The notes: generated from the letters alone by a model not told the origin. A DNA stretch of 64,000 nucleotides from Anaerolineales bacterium HSG25 (GCA_030377865.1 JAUCGA010000006.1:1-64000), one strand, 5' to 3'. Positions 34,669-43,248 are shown, counted from the first letter of the stretch. Made by a program: numbers and translations.

Positions 34669-35667
34669 ATGCCAGAAATTCGACAAAACCTAGTGACACG
34701 AGAGTGGGTCATTATATCTACAGAACGAGCAAAACGACCGGATGTATATATTGAATCCCACAAAAAAACAACCTCACAGCTTTCTCCTCCGCACGATGAA
34801 CGATGCCCTTTTTGTGTAGGTAACGAGGAACTGGATTTAGAAGTAGCCCGCATCCCCTTAATTGGTGATTGGCAAACCAGAGTGGTCTTAAACCGATACC
34901 CCGCGTTATCATCAGAAGGGGAGGTAGTGCGAACAATGAATGGGGTAGTTCGTAAAATATCTGGCGTAGGTCAGCATGAGGTATTGGTTGAACACCCTGT
35001 TCATAACACCACATTGTCGTTAATGTCGGTTCAAGATATTGCCCGAGTATTGACCATGTGTTATGACCGAGGCTGGGCAATCCGCAAAGATACCCGTATC
35101 GAGCAAATTATCTACTTTAAAAATCATGGAGAACGAGCTGGTGCATCTCTAAAACATCCACACAGTCAAATTATCGGCTTACCCGTTGTACCACATAGTA
35201 TCCGGCGACGGATTGATGAGATGCGTCGCTTTTTTGATGATACGGGGCAGTGTGTGATGTGTAGTATGATGGATAAAGAGTTGAAAGATAGAAAACGGAT
35301 AGTCAGCGAAAGTGAGCATTTTGTCGCATTTGTGTTGTATGCCGCTCCTACCCCTTTCCACACTTGGATTGTGCCTCGCCAACACAATGTTAGCTACCTA
35401 TACTCTAGTCCGCAAGAACTGAATGATTTGGCAGGCATTGTGCGCGATGTCCTCCGTCGTTTATATTTCGGCCTAAACGATCCTGACTATAACTTTATTA
35501 TCCGCACTGCACCAGTAAAAGAGTTGAGCAACGATTATATGCATTGGTATGCCACCGTAGTACCACGTTTGAGCCGTACTGCTGGTTTTGAACTTGGTAG
35601 TGGCATGTTTATCAATCCTGCCTTACCAGAAGAGAGTGCGGAGTATCTACGAACTGTTAAAATTTAA
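34669..35667 (+). CDS. galT: Galactose-1-phosphate uridylyltransferase
   Basis: 332 aa, HIT superfamily, cytoplasmic. It exchanges UMP between UDP-glucose and galactose 1-phosphate in the Leloir pathway. The N-terminus MPEIRQNLVTREWVIIST is typical. Zinc site CPFC (residues 45-48), the catalytic KHPHSQIIGLPVVP (HPH with the nucleophilic His), and TAPVKELSNDYMHWY near the C-terminus. Some homologues act as ADP-glucose phosphorylases, which cannot be excluded. SD AAGGA 8-10 bases upstream. It is followed by the uncharacterised membrane-anchored gene after 14 bp. Confidence 0.88.
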   Translation: MPEIRQNLVTREWVIISTERAKRPDVYIESHKKTTSQLSPPHDERCPFCVGNEELDLEVARIPLIGDWQTRVVLNRYPALSSEGEVVRTMNGVVRKISGVGQHEVLVEHPVHNTTLSLMSVQDIARVLTMCYDRGWAIRKDTRIEQIIYFKNHGERAGASLKHPHSQIIGLPVVPHSIRRRIDEMRRFFDDTGQCVMCSMMDKELKDRKRIVSESEHFVAFVLYAAPTPFHTWIVPRQHNVSYLYSSPQELNDLAGIVRDVLRRLYFGLNDPDYNFIIRTAPVKELSNDYMHWYATVVPRLSRTAGFELGSGMFINPALPEESAEYLRTVKI

Positions 35668-35681
35668 TAAATAGGTGATTC

Positions 35682-36620
35682 ATGGAAGATTTTTTAGGTA
35701 ATGCTCCAGCAAGCCAACTCCTATGTCTGACCGCAATGCCATTGGCGTCGGGTGTCTTACTGGTTTTTTTTCTACTTTTCTTCTATGGGCCTAAAGGCAA
35801 GTCGAACACAAAGGTGGGAGGGAACTTTGCCCGCCGAACACAAACCGATGACGACCCACCTTCCTCGAACGATATGCGGGTTGATTCGGACGAGCTCGAC
35901 ATCAGTGTCCTATCATCATTGGCCGAGAATTCTCTCAAGCCCGCCTCGCCTCCCATGCCTGTGAAACAACCCACACCCGATTTAAGCCCTAAACCGATTG
36001 TACAAACTCCAGCCGCTCCGATTAACATAGCTGATAAAAATGAGATGTTACGGTTATTGCGTGACCCTGAGACCGAAACTCTGACCCTTGAAGTGGGACA
36101 AAAACAGTACGCCAGTTTAACCGACATCTCCGATAGACAGGTGGGACAGTATGTGTTGGAACTGACTGCCCATCTGTTGGCTTTTACCAACGGCATGATT
36201 GCCACACCATCTGGCGTTAAATCAGTGCGTATACCTCGTGTCGGTAGCCTACCAGAGCCGATTATGCCAGAGCAACCTGCATCTGTGGCGCAACGCCCAT
36301 TACCAACACATTTCCCACCACCTGCGCCTGACATTAGCTTGCCCGAACCATCTCCCCGTACCAACTTGATAGAAATTCCACAATTTAATGATGGCTTGGT
36401 AACTGGGTTTAGCTTGGCTGATGAGATTAATGAGGTCGTGCAAAAGCGACTCGCCTATTCTCCCCTTGCGGCTACTACCGAGATTGATCTTTCCACAGGC
36501 CCTGGCGGTGGAATTCAGATAAAGGTTAACAATCAGACCTATTCTAGTCAGGAAGAAATTCCTGACCAAGAGGTCAAAGCGTTCATCCAGGATTCTATCA
36601 AAGAATGGGAGCGGAGCTAA
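35682..36620 (+). CDS. Membrane-anchored protein with two related ~50-residue repeats
   Basis: 312 aa. One N-terminal membrane segment (LASGVLLVFFLLFFYGP), then a charged and Pro-rich cytoplasmic region. Two related modules: residues ~123-170 (LEVGQKQYASLTDISDRQVG and on) and ~265-310 (IQIKVNNQTYSSQEEIPDQE and on). Each has a strand-(Q/N)xYxSxxxI-D-(R/Q)xV-helix layout, and they are separated by a Pro-rich spacer. I do not recognise the family. The 14-bp gap to galT suggests shared transcription, and the terminator at 36673 follows. Confidence 0.75.
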   Translation: MEDFLGNAPASQLLCLTAMPLASGVLLVFFLLFFYGPKGKSNTKVGGNFARRTQTDDDPPSSNDMRVDSDELDISVLSSLAENSLKPASPPMPVKQPTPDLSPKPIVQTPAAPINIADKNEMLRLLRDPETETLTLEVGQKQYASLTDISDRQVGQYVLELTAHLLAFTNGMIATPSGVKSVRIPRVGSLPEPIMPEQPASVAQRPLPTHFPPPAPDISLPEPSPRTNLIEIPQFNDGLVTGFSLADEINEVVQKRLAYSPLAATTEIDLSTGPGGGIQIKVNNQTYSSQEEIPDQEVKAFIQDSIKEWERS

Positions 36621-36672
36621 AAACAACAAGCACTTAAACAGTTTGTTAGGAATTTGTTTATTTATTAATTTT

Positions 36673-36710
36673 CAACCAAAAACGCCGTTAAAACACGGCG
36701 TTTTTGGTTG
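36673..36710. terminator. Bidirectional Rho-independent terminator
   Basis: CAACCAAAAACGCCG and CGGCGTTTTTGGTTG, a 15-bp stem with 8-base loop. It ends the galT transcript. Confidence 0.88.
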
Positions 36711-36748
36711 AAAATTGGTTGAAGGTAGCTAAAAATCACTTTAATGAT

Positions 36749-36777
36749 TTGCCTTTAACGTAAATTGTTGATATGAT
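36749..36777 (+). promoter_or_regulatory. Promoter upstream of the glycogen-binding module
   Basis: TTGCCT (36749-36754), 17-base spacer, TATGAT (36772-36777). It lies ~110 bases upstream of the ATG at 36891. Confidence 0.6.
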
Positions 36778-36890
36778 AGGCTCTGTATCTGGACAAGTTT
36801 AGGTCAAGCATAACTATGTTTGAGGTAAACTCAACCCAAATAAAACTACTACATATAATTTTAGGATTTAAGCAAAGTAAGAGGATAATT

Positions 36891-37211
36891 ATGATTAAGA
36901 AACGATTTTTCAAAACCAAAGATAACTGCAAAGTAAGCTTTGAACTACCGGAAGGACAACTACCGGAAGGTATGGAAATTGAAAAAATCAGTCTAGTCGG
37001 TGACTTCAACGACTGGAACCAAGAAGCGACACCGCTTAGAAGATTGAAAGGTGGTACATGGAAAGAGATTCTTGATCTACAAATAGACCAAGAATACAAC
37101 TTCCGCTATGTCATCAATGGTGATGTCTGGTACAATGACCCTGAAGCTGATGGATACGCGAGTAGTGGTCAAGACAGTGAAAACTGCATTGTCAACACCA
37201 CCCGCGAATAA
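36891..37211 (+). CDS. Stand-alone glycogen-binding (CBM48/isoamylase-N-like) protein
   Basis: 106 aa. The ATG at 36891 follows AAGAGG and is preferred over 36816. The whole protein is one early-set/CBM48 domain as in AMPK-beta and branching enzymes: ISLVGDFNDWNQEATPL, GGTWKEILDL, EYNFRYVINGDVWYNDPEAD. The Trp and Asn of the FNDW sugar-binding face are kept. It should bind alpha-glucan and could recruit partners to glycogen. It has no catalytic domain. Own promoter and terminator. The functional link to glgP at 25.6 kb is inference. Confidence 0.9.
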   Translation: MIKKRFFKTKDNCKVSFELPEGQLPEGMEIEKISLVGDFNDWNQEATPLRRLKGGTWKEILDLQIDQEYNFRYVINGDVWYNDPEADGYASSGQDSENCIVNTTRE

Positions 37212-37244
37212 ATTGCAACAGTTTCATATCAGTTACACGTATGT

Positions 37245-37295
37245 AAACGCCCTACATTAATCGCTCTAATCGGCTGTTAAGTAGGGCGTTTTTGT
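37245..37295 (+). terminator. Rho-independent terminator
   Basis: AAACGCCCTAC and GTAGGGCGTTT arms (37245-37255, 37281-37291) with T-rich tail. Confidence 0.85.
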
Positions 37296-37376
37296 TTTGA
37301 CAAAACTATTCCTATCAATGGGTCAAGGTTGACATGTGATCAATCTTGAAAAATTCTATCTCGGAGACAACACCTT

Positions 37377-39383
37377 ATGCGAATAGGTATCGACATTGGT
37401 GGTACATTTACAGACTTTGTTTTTTTTGATGAGCAAACAGGCCAATTTGAAACTTTCAAAACCTTATCAACTCCCAATAAACCGGAGGAGGCAGTTCTAT
37501 TCGGCCTTACCACTAAATCATTGACCGAAAAACCTTACCTTGTGCATGGCTCAACTGTCGCCACTAACGCTTTGTTAGAGCGAAAAGGGGCTATCACTGC
37601 CCTCATCACTACCGCCGGATTTCGGGACATCCTTGAAATTGGGCGTCAGAATCGCCCTGATATTTATAATCTTAGCAGTCATCGTCCTCCAGCTTTGGTT
37701 CCTCCGGCTTTACGCTTCGGGTTATCTGAGCGGGTCGATCATTTGGGCCAAATCGTTCAGCCGCTTGACCTGAGTGAACTCGACACTTTGCTTGAGCAAC
37801 TTCAACAGGCAAACGTTTCGGCTGTGGCAATCAGTTTTCTGTTCTCATTTCTTTATCCTGAGCATGAAAACAAGGTTGCCAATCGGTTGCGGCAGGCCGG
37901 TTTTTTTGTTTCGGCCTCGAATGAGATTCTGCCAGAGTTTAGGGAGTATGAGCGTTGTAGCACTACCACGGTTAATGCTTATGTCTCACCGATTATGGAT
38001 CGTTATTTAGCTCAATTAGAGCAGAAGAGTGGTGCGGCTGACTTTCGAGTCATGCAGTCGAATGGGGGGAGTATTAGAGCCAGCCAAGCCAGACGGGAAG
38101 CGGTGCGTTGTGTTTTATCTGGCCCTGCCGGAGGAGTGGTTGGAGCCAAATATATCGCTCAAAAGGCAGGCTCTAGTCAGCTTATAACTTTTGATATGGG
38201 AGGTACCTCAACCGATGTGTCGTTGTGTGACGGTGACATTCAGATTACGACGGAGGGAGAGATTGGCGGACTACCGATTCGTATTCCTATTATCGACATC
38301 CATACCGTGGGAGCCGGTGGCGGTTCAATTGCCTATGTCGATGCGGGGGGAGCCTTACGGGTCGGACCTGAGAGCGCTGGAGCTAATCCGGGGCCAATTT
38401 GTTACAATCAAGGTGGTACCCAACCAACCGTAACCGATGCCAATCTGATTTTGGGACGATTGCCAGCTAATCAGTTTTTAGGTGGTCAGATGAGCCTGAA
38501 TCAAGCCGCAACCAAAATAGCAATGGAGCAGTTAGCTCGGCAAGCCAATTTAACACCCCCACCCGGCCTGAGTTTAGCCCAAAGCGCGGCGGCGGGTATC
38601 ATCACCATCGCTAACGCCCACATGGAACGAGCCTTACGGGTGATTTCAGTCCAACGGGGTTACGATCCGCGTGAGTTTACTTTAGTTTCCTTTGGTGGGG
38701 CTGGTGGTCTACACGCGGCTGAATTAGCGCGAGTATTGAACATCCCCAAATTATTGATTCCGCCGCATGCTTCGACCTTATCGGCGTTTGGTATGCTCAC
38801 TGCCGATGTCATTAAAGACTACGTTCGCACTGTCATGCTGACTGGCGAGACTTCTTATGCAGAGTTGGCTGATCGCATGGAACAACTTGTCAACCAAGGA
38901 CGAATTGAAGTATTGGCCGAAGGTGTACCAGAAAACGATATTCACTTAGAGCCTTTGTTAGACATGCGCTATCAGGGGCAGTCTTACGAACTGATGATTC
39001 CCCTTGATGAGCAATTCTTATCCAGTTTCCATACTACCCATGAGCATACTTATGGTTACAGCGAACCAACCATGCCTGTCGAGATTGTCAACATTCGCCT
39101 ACGTGTACTTGGGTATTTACCACCACCCCCCTTGCCAGAGGCTGAATTTACCTCTATAGATGGGTTACTTAAACCTTTTGATAGGAAATTTACTATTTTA
39201 TCTAATCAACGAGTCGAGACCCCCTTTTTTCATGGGGCTGATATTCGCCCCGGTCAGCAGATTCTGGGACCAGCCGTGGTGGTTCATCCTGATACAACGA
39301 TATTTATTGGAGTAGGAGACTTGTTAAAAATGGATAAATATCGGAATTTATTTATTAGCATCAATAGAGCTGTTCGGCAATAA
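37377..39383 (+). CDS. Hydantoinase A / 5-oxoprolinase-family protein
   Basis: 668 aa. HyuA-type: N-terminal GIDIGGTFTDFVFFDEQTG (phosphate-binding, actin-like fold), then GAITALITTAGFRDILEIGR, RAVLSGPAGGVVGAK-like VRCVLSGPAGGVVGAKYIA, DMGGTSTDVSL and DIHTVGAGGGSIAY. Members work with a HyuB subunit in ATP-dependent opening of hydantoins, 5-oxoproline or acetone-type substrates; no HyuB gene follows here, so the substrate is open. GGAG lies 11 bases upstream. The last few residues (...AVRQ) and the stop codon are encoded by the left end of the R3 element, so the native C-terminus was replaced. Confidence 0.9.
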   Translation: MRIGIDIGGTFTDFVFFDEQTGQFETFKTLSTPNKPEEAVLFGLTTKSLTEKPYLVHGSTVATNALLERKGAITALITTAGFRDILEIGRQNRPDIYNLSSHRPPALVPPALRFGLSERVDHLGQIVQPLDLSELDTLLEQLQQANVSAVAISFLFSFLYPEHENKVANRLRQAGFFVSASNEILPEFREYERCSTTTVNAYVSPIMDRYLAQLEQKSGAADFRVMQSNGGSIRASQARREAVRCVLSGPAGGVVGAKYIAQKAGSSQLITFDMGGTSTDVSLCDGDIQITTEGEIGGLPIRIPIIDIHTVGAGGGSIAYVDAGGALRVGPESAGANPGPICYNQGGTQPTVTDANLILGRLPANQFLGGQMSLNQAATKIAMEQLARQANLTPPPGLSLAQSAAAGIITIANAHMERALRVISVQRGYDPREFTLVSFGGAGGLHAAELARVLNIPKLLIPPHASTLSAFGMLTADVIKDYVRTVMLTGETSYAELADRMEQLVNQGRIEVLAEGVPENDIHLEPLLDMRYQGQSYELMIPLDEQFLSSFHTTHEHTYGYSEPTMPVEIVNIRLRVLGYLPPPPLPEAEFTSIDGLLKPFDRKFTILSNQRVETPFFHGADIRPGQQILGPAVVVHPDTTIFIGVGDLLKMDKYRNLFISINRAVRQ

Positions 39384-39502
39384 AGGAGTGCAAAAGCTTC
39401 TTGCTTTTGCATAGTTGTTTCTGGCAAAAGCAAGAAGCTTTTGCACTCCTTATATCTCGATTTTGAGTTTTTATGAGATGATTAGTTGTTCCCGAACATA
39501 TC
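39367..39502 (+). mobile_element. R3 element, copy 2, overlapping the end of hyuA-like gene
   Basis: Left end TA|GAGCTGTTCGGCAATAA, inner arms GGAGTGCAAAAGCTTCTTGC and complement, right end TTCCCGAACATATC. The TA target is intact on the left and altered to TC on the right. Same orientation as copy 3 at 40435. Confidence 0.8.
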
Positions 39503-39528
39503 TCATCAGCTAAGATGAGCGCCAAAAT

Positions 39529-40371
39529 ATGATTAAGAAAAATATTCCTACCTATGAACTTCCTCTTTCGATGCCGATAATCTTCGAAAGGATTGAAGAT
39601 AGATCGGATGCTTTTGTAAATAACCCGCATCGGCACAAATTTTATGAAATTCTCTGGTTCAAGAACGATGGTGGTAACCATATCGTTGATTTTCAATCTT
39701 TTCAAGTAAAAAAAGATACAATTTTCTTTCTCGCTCCCGGTAAAGTCCATCAGATGGACATCTCAGATAAAGAAGGGTTTTTACTTGTTTTTTCTCAAAA
39801 CTTTATGTCCCAAATAGTCTTTCCTCAAGAGGATAATTTCTTTACCCTTTTCTATTCCTTTGACAATCTCCCATTTATACAGCCTTCAAAAGATGACGTG
39901 TATAGACTTGATATTTTATTCGAATTGATAATTCTTGAATACGATAATATACCGAATGATATTACCATTTTACAAACGTATCTCAGAGCTTTTCTCTTGT
40001 ACACTCAAAGGATTAAGGAACAAACGGAAAAAAGTATCCTCGAGAAAAGCCATGAACGTCTGGCTCAACTGTTTCAGTTGATAGAAGTTCATTACAAAAC
40101 GGAGAGAGCAGTAGCTTTTTATGCGAACCATCTAGCTCTTACTCCAAAGCGAGTCAACGAAATCACAAAAATACGGATGGGTAAAACAGTTACTCAGTTA
40201 GTGCATGAACGTTTGTTATTGGAGGCAAAGCGTGAGCTTTATTTCGGTACACAAAACATAAAAGAAATTGCTTATATGCTCGGATTTAAAGACCCTGCCT
40301 ATTTCAGCCGCTTTTTCAAAAAACAAACCAGCATTACACCTGAACAATTCAAAACCAAAATGTTCAAATAG
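39529..40371 (+). CDS. AraC-family transcriptional regulator
   Basis: 280 aa. The N-terminal ~150 residues are a cupin-like sensing domain (NNPHRHKFYEILWFKNDGGN, FFLAPGKVHQM). The C-terminal ~100 residues hold two helix-turn-helix motifs (ALTPKRVNEITKIRMGKT and IKEIAYMLGFKDPAYFSRFF, the AraC signature). Binds DNA, ligand unknown. The gene is visibly more AT-rich than its neighbours and is bracketed by two R3 copies in the same direction, which hints at transfer (inference). The target may be the SnoaL-like gene downstream. Start ATG with weak upstream signal inside the R3-adjacent region. Confidence 0.9.
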   Translation: MIKKNIPTYELPLSMPIIFERIEDRSDAFVNNPHRHKFYEILWFKNDGGNHIVDFQSFQVKKDTIFFLAPGKVHQMDISDKEGFLLVFSQNFMSQIVFPQEDNFFTLFYSFDNLPFIQPSKDDVYRLDILFELIILEYDNIPNDITILQTYLRAFLLYTQRIKEQTEKSILEKSHERLAQLFQLIEVHYKTERAVAFYANHLALTPKRVNEITKIRMGKTVTQLVHERLLLEAKRELYFGTQNIKEIAYMLGFKDPAYFSRFFKKQTSITPEQFKTKMFK

Positions 40372-40434
40372 TACAAGACAAAATCTTGATTGTCCATTTA
40401 CATACCTAAATTTTCAATGTATACTCGTTAAATA

Positions 40435-40570
40435 GAGTTGTTCGGGAATAAAGGAGTGCAAAAGTTTCTTGCTTTTGCATGATTGTTTCTGGCAAAAACA
40501 AGAAATTTTTGCACTCCGCGCATCTCGATTTTGAGTTTTTACGAGATGATTAGTTATTTCCGAACAGGTC
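40435..40570 (+). mobile_element. R3 element, copy 3 (complete, TA both sides)
   Basis: 136 bp. TA|GAGTTGTTCGGGAATAAAGG at the left, CCGAACAGGTC|TA at the right. Inner arms GGAGTGCAAAAGTTTCTTGC and complement. TA duplication and this size suit an IS630/Tc1-type MITE. Confidence 0.85.
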
Positions 40571-40596
40571 TAACAAATATTAGCATTAAAATTTAT

Positions 40597-40767
40597 GGTA
40601 GTCCTGCATAGGTAGTGATCAACTACCCGCAAGTTTAGAACTTGCGGGTAGCTAACGGATCCGTACCACTACTTCTGCACCACGGTAGTCCTGCATAGGT
40701 AGTGATCAGCTACCCGCAAGTTTAGAACTTGCGGGTAGCTAACGGATCCGTACTTCTGCACCACTAC
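40597..40767 (+). repeat. 87-bp tandem duplication with R5 hairpins
   Basis: GGTAGTCCTGCATAGGTAGT begins at 40597 and 40684. Each unit holds a R5 hairpin (CTACCCGCAAGTT/AACTTGCGGGTAG) and GCTAACGGATCCGTAC. It forms the leader of the SnoaL-like gene; whether it regulates is unknown. Confidence 0.85.
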
Positions 40768-40789
40768 CAAATTTATTAAGGAGAGTAAA

Positions 40790-41206
40790 ATGTCTTTAGA
40801 ACAAAACAAAGAAATTGCGTTAGGTGTATCACGAGCCATCATGAATGGTAATTGGGAAAAGGTAGATGAGTTGCTTGATGATAGTTTTATCTATGTTGGT
40901 GATGGTGCGGATCCTATAAACAAACAGCAGTATATTGGCTTTATGCGAGGAGTGCTATGTACCGCAATGACTGATATGGATATGAAATTCCTGCGAGTAA
41001 TTGCTGAAGATGATTTGGTTGCAATAGAGTACACCAATGAAATGACACACACTGGAGAGTTTTTTAAGATTCCAGCGACTGGTAAACGAGTAATCGGCAC
41101 CGGTCACTTTATTAGGGAAGTGAAGAATGGAAAAGTAACTGCCGAATGGCAAACAACCAATGCTTTGGGTTTAATGCAGCAACTTGGAGTAATTCCAAAG
41201 GGTTAG
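40790..41206 (+). CDS. SnoaL-like / ester-cyclase-family protein
   Basis: 138 aa, strong SD AAGGAGAGTAAA. NTF2-like fold: helix start NKEIALGVSRAIMNGNWEKVDELLDDSFIYVGDG, then a middle strand LVAIEYTNEMTHTGEFFKIPATGKRV and GTGHFIREVKNGKVTAEWQTTNALGLMQQLG, the SnoaL_2/ester-cyclase pattern. Members are small hydrolase-like or isomerase-like enzymes, or of unknown function. AraC-type regulator upstream. No signal peptide. Confidence 0.85.
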   Translation: MSLEQNKEIALGVSRAIMNGNWEKVDELLDDSFIYVGDGADPINKQQYIGFMRGVLCTAMTDMDMKFLRVIAEDDLVAIEYTNEMTHTGEFFKIPATGKRVIGTGHFIREVKNGKVTAEWQTTNALGLMQQLGVIPKG

Positions 41207-41288
41207 ATTCATTATTAGTTAAAACTATCAGAAGTTGTAGTGGTCAGGATGATGTTGGAATCCAAACCTTCAGGTTTGCCGACGAGAC

Positions 41289-41379
41289 GTAAAAATTCAG
41301 TAAAACCGCCCTAGAAACCCGATTTCTTTGAGAAATCGGGTTTCTGACGTTCCTTCTGGCGAGTTCACTGAATATTTAC
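41289..41379 (-). mobile_element. R1 element, copy 5 (reverse)
   Basis: 91 bp, GTAAAAATTCAGTAAAAC to GAATATTTAC. The flanks are GACGAGAC and GGTCACCC, so no TSD is left. It borders the short coding remnant at 41392. Confidence 0.85.
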
Positions 41380-41391
41380 GGTCACCCTACC

Positions 41392-41547
41392 ATGTGGGTT
41401 TTTGGCGGTATCCGCAAATTGATCGATTCGGAAAAACGTCCCAAAAATGGTACTGAAATTAGCTATTCTAAAATGGAGGTACAAAGCAAAAGCGATTTCC
41501 AAAAATTATTGAATGGTGATGAAGTTATAGTTAAATATTGTGAATAA
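41392..41547 (+). CDS. Short ORF, possible C-terminal gene remnant cut by R1
   Basis: 51 codons starting MWVFGGIRKLIDSEKRPKNG and ending EVIVKYCE then TAA. Composition looks protein-like, and the frame stays open upstream into the R1 element without an own start or SD. Likely the surviving end of a gene interrupted by R1, or a small gene; no family recognised. Confidence 0.35.
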   Translation: MWVFGGIRKLIDSEKRPKNGTEISYSKMEVQSKSDFQKLLNGDEVIVKYCE

Positions 41548-41579
41548 CAGTTATACTCACAACATCAAGGTCTATTATT

Positions 41580-42299
41580 ATGATAATCCGTCAACAACTA
41601 CACGAAGATAGTTCCCATTTTAATATCGAACTAACCTCTACCCAAGCTGATCAGTTTGAACGCTATTTTGAGGAGCTACAAACATGGAACCAGAAATTCA
41701 ACCTGACCCGTATCATTGAGCCGAGTGAGGTGATCAGCAAACATTTTCTCGATTCGCTGACTCTGTATCCCATGTTAACCAAGCTACCGACTTCGGCCTC
41801 GTTGATTGATGTAGGCAGTGGGCCGGGGTTTCCGGGTATTCCTCTTAAAATTGTCATGCCCGATCTACGGGTGACATTACTCGAATCAACTGGTAAAAAA
41901 TGCAGGTTTCTTGATCATGTGATTGAGACTCTTAACTTAGAGCAGATTGAGGTGGTCAAAGGTCGGGCCGAGGATGCCGGGCAACATACTGAGTACCGGC
42001 AACGATACCATGTCGCCACGGCGCGAGCGGTGGCCCGACTATCCACCTTGGCCGAGTATCTACTCCCCTTTGTGAAGGTCGGCGGCTCCATGCTCGCTCT
42101 CAAAGGGCAAGACCCCACCCCTGAACTGAACGAAGCCCGCCGAGCTATCGGTATTTTGGGGGGCAAATCGCCCCACATCGAACAAGTGACCATCCCCGGT
42201 CTTTCAGCACCTCGACATGTGGTACGGATCATCAAACGCAAACAAACCCCCAAACGGTATCCTCGTCGTTCTGGTACGCCTAAAAAAGAGCCGCTTTAG
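41580..42299 (+). CDS. rsmG: 16S rRNA (guanine-N7)-methyltransferase RsmG
   Basis: 239 aa, cytoplasmic. Transfers methyl from SAM to N7 of G527 in 16S rRNA. N-terminal helices ADQFERYFEELQTWNQKFNLTRI match the GidB family; SAM site SLIDVGSGPGFPGIPLKI; VTLLESTGKKCRFLDHV; and ATARAVARLSTLAEYLLPF. Basic C-terminal tail (RKQTPKRYPRRSGTPKK) for RNA contact. SD AAGG before the ATG. Not next to gidA/parA, its usual neighbours. Confidence 0.96.
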   Translation: MIIRQQLHEDSSHFNIELTSTQADQFERYFEELQTWNQKFNLTRIIEPSEVISKHFLDSLTLYPMLTKLPTSASLIDVGSGPGFPGIPLKIVMPDLRVTLLESTGKKCRFLDHVIETLNLEQIEVVKGRAEDAGQHTEYRQRYHVATARAVARLSTLAEYLLPFVKVGGSMLALKGQDPTPELNEARRAIGILGGKSPHIEQVTIPGLSAPRHVVRIIKRKQTPKRYPRRSGTPKKEPL

Positions 42300-42451
42300 C
42301 CATAAATATTCGCCAGAAAGAGCGTTTTATGCGAAGGGTCTCTTTTACCCGAATTTAGGGAGATTCGAGCGGATACTTCGCCTTCGGCTCAACGACATGG
42401 CTTTCAACATCATCTTGACCACAATTAATCTCAATTCCTAAGGACAGTTTT

Positions 42452-42922
42452 ATGATTACCTTCAGAGCCATGACAACCGAGGAGTTTCCCGCTTACTGCG
42501 ACTATTTCGTAGTAGACTATGCTGACGAAATTACCGCCAACTACGGCTACCTGCCTGAAAAAAGCCATGCCATTGCCTTAAAATCGCTCAATGAAGACCT
42601 GCCACAAAACCTCTCTACGCCCGACCATGTTTTATTGTGTATTGAGTTAAATGAGGCTGAAACGATTGGCTATCTGTGGTATAAATTTTTCGACAATGGG
42701 GAGACTGTGTTTATTCTGGACTTCATCATCTTTGAGGCTTTTCGCCGTGCGGGGCATGGGCAAGTGGCATTGATAGCCTTAGAAAAATACCTGCTCGAAT
42801 CGGGAGTTGGACAGATCAAACTACGGGTAGCGTATCACAACAAACGAGCCTTGCGACTATACGAAAAAATTGGCTTTAATATTACCGGATACAACATGGT
42901 GAAAACGCTTGAGAGGTCATAG
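42452..42922 (+). CDS. GNAT-family N-acetyltransferase
   Basis: 156 aa. Short N-terminal lead, then the GNAT core: IGYLWYKFFDNGETVFILDFIIFEAFRRAGHGQVALIALEKYLLE (acetyl-CoA loop RRAGHGQVA, motif A) and IKLRVAYHNKRALRLYEKIGFNITGYNM (motif B). Acceptor unknown. SD AAGGA. The 3' end (NMVKTLERS, stop) is duplicated 185 bp downstream around R6. Confidence 0.9.
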   Translation: MITFRAMTTEEFPAYCDYFVVDYADEITANYGYLPEKSHAIALKSLNEDLPQNLSTPDHVLLCIELNEAETIGYLWYKFFDNGETVFILDFIIFEAFRRAGHGQVALIALEKYLLESGVGQIKLRVAYHNKRALRLYEKIGFNITGYNMVKTLERS

Positions 42923-43126
42923 CTTCACCATGACTGTCAACTTAAGTAGTTTTCAGAACTAACTTATAAAAAATTTCGATATTCACCTGATGGTAACGGG
43001 TGTGTACCCGTTACCCATAATAGACGGGTATATACCCGCCAAATACCCGTTGCGATTACATAATCGCAACGATCAGGAACATGGTGAAAACGCTTGAGAG
43101 ATCATAGTTTCACCATGACTGTCAAC
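42893..43126 (+). repeat. 49-bp direct repeats bracketing R6 copy 2
   Basis: AACATGGTGAAAACGCTTGA starts at 42893 and at 43078; each copy runs 49 bp to CATGACTGTCAAC, with two mismatches. The first copy holds the 3' end of the GNAT gene. R6 lies exactly between. Confidence 0.85.
42944..43077. repeat. R6 element, copy 2 (three successive hairpins)
   Basis: Same order as copy 1: AAGTAGTTTTCAGAACTAAC, GGTAACGGGTGTGTACCCG, GACGGGTATATACCCGCC, GTTGCGATTACATAATCGCAAC-type palindromes, GATCAGGA. The changes between copies largely keep the pairings. Confidence 0.75.
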
Positions 43127-43213
43127 ACCCTGTCAATCCCGTTAATCCTGTCAGATATTGTTTTAGTCATGTTGAAACGATAAACTTCTGTAGGCTATTA
43201 CAACGGTACACTC

Positions 43214-43248
43214 AAGAGAGGTTCAATCTTAAAGATTGAACCTCTCTT
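43214..43248. repeat. R2-core palindrome, isolated
   Basis: AAGAGAGGTTCAATCTTAAAG and its complement CTTTAAGATTGAACCTCTCT: only the central part of R2 is left; arms differ from other copies by one paired change (GAGG for GTGG). Confidence 0.65.
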
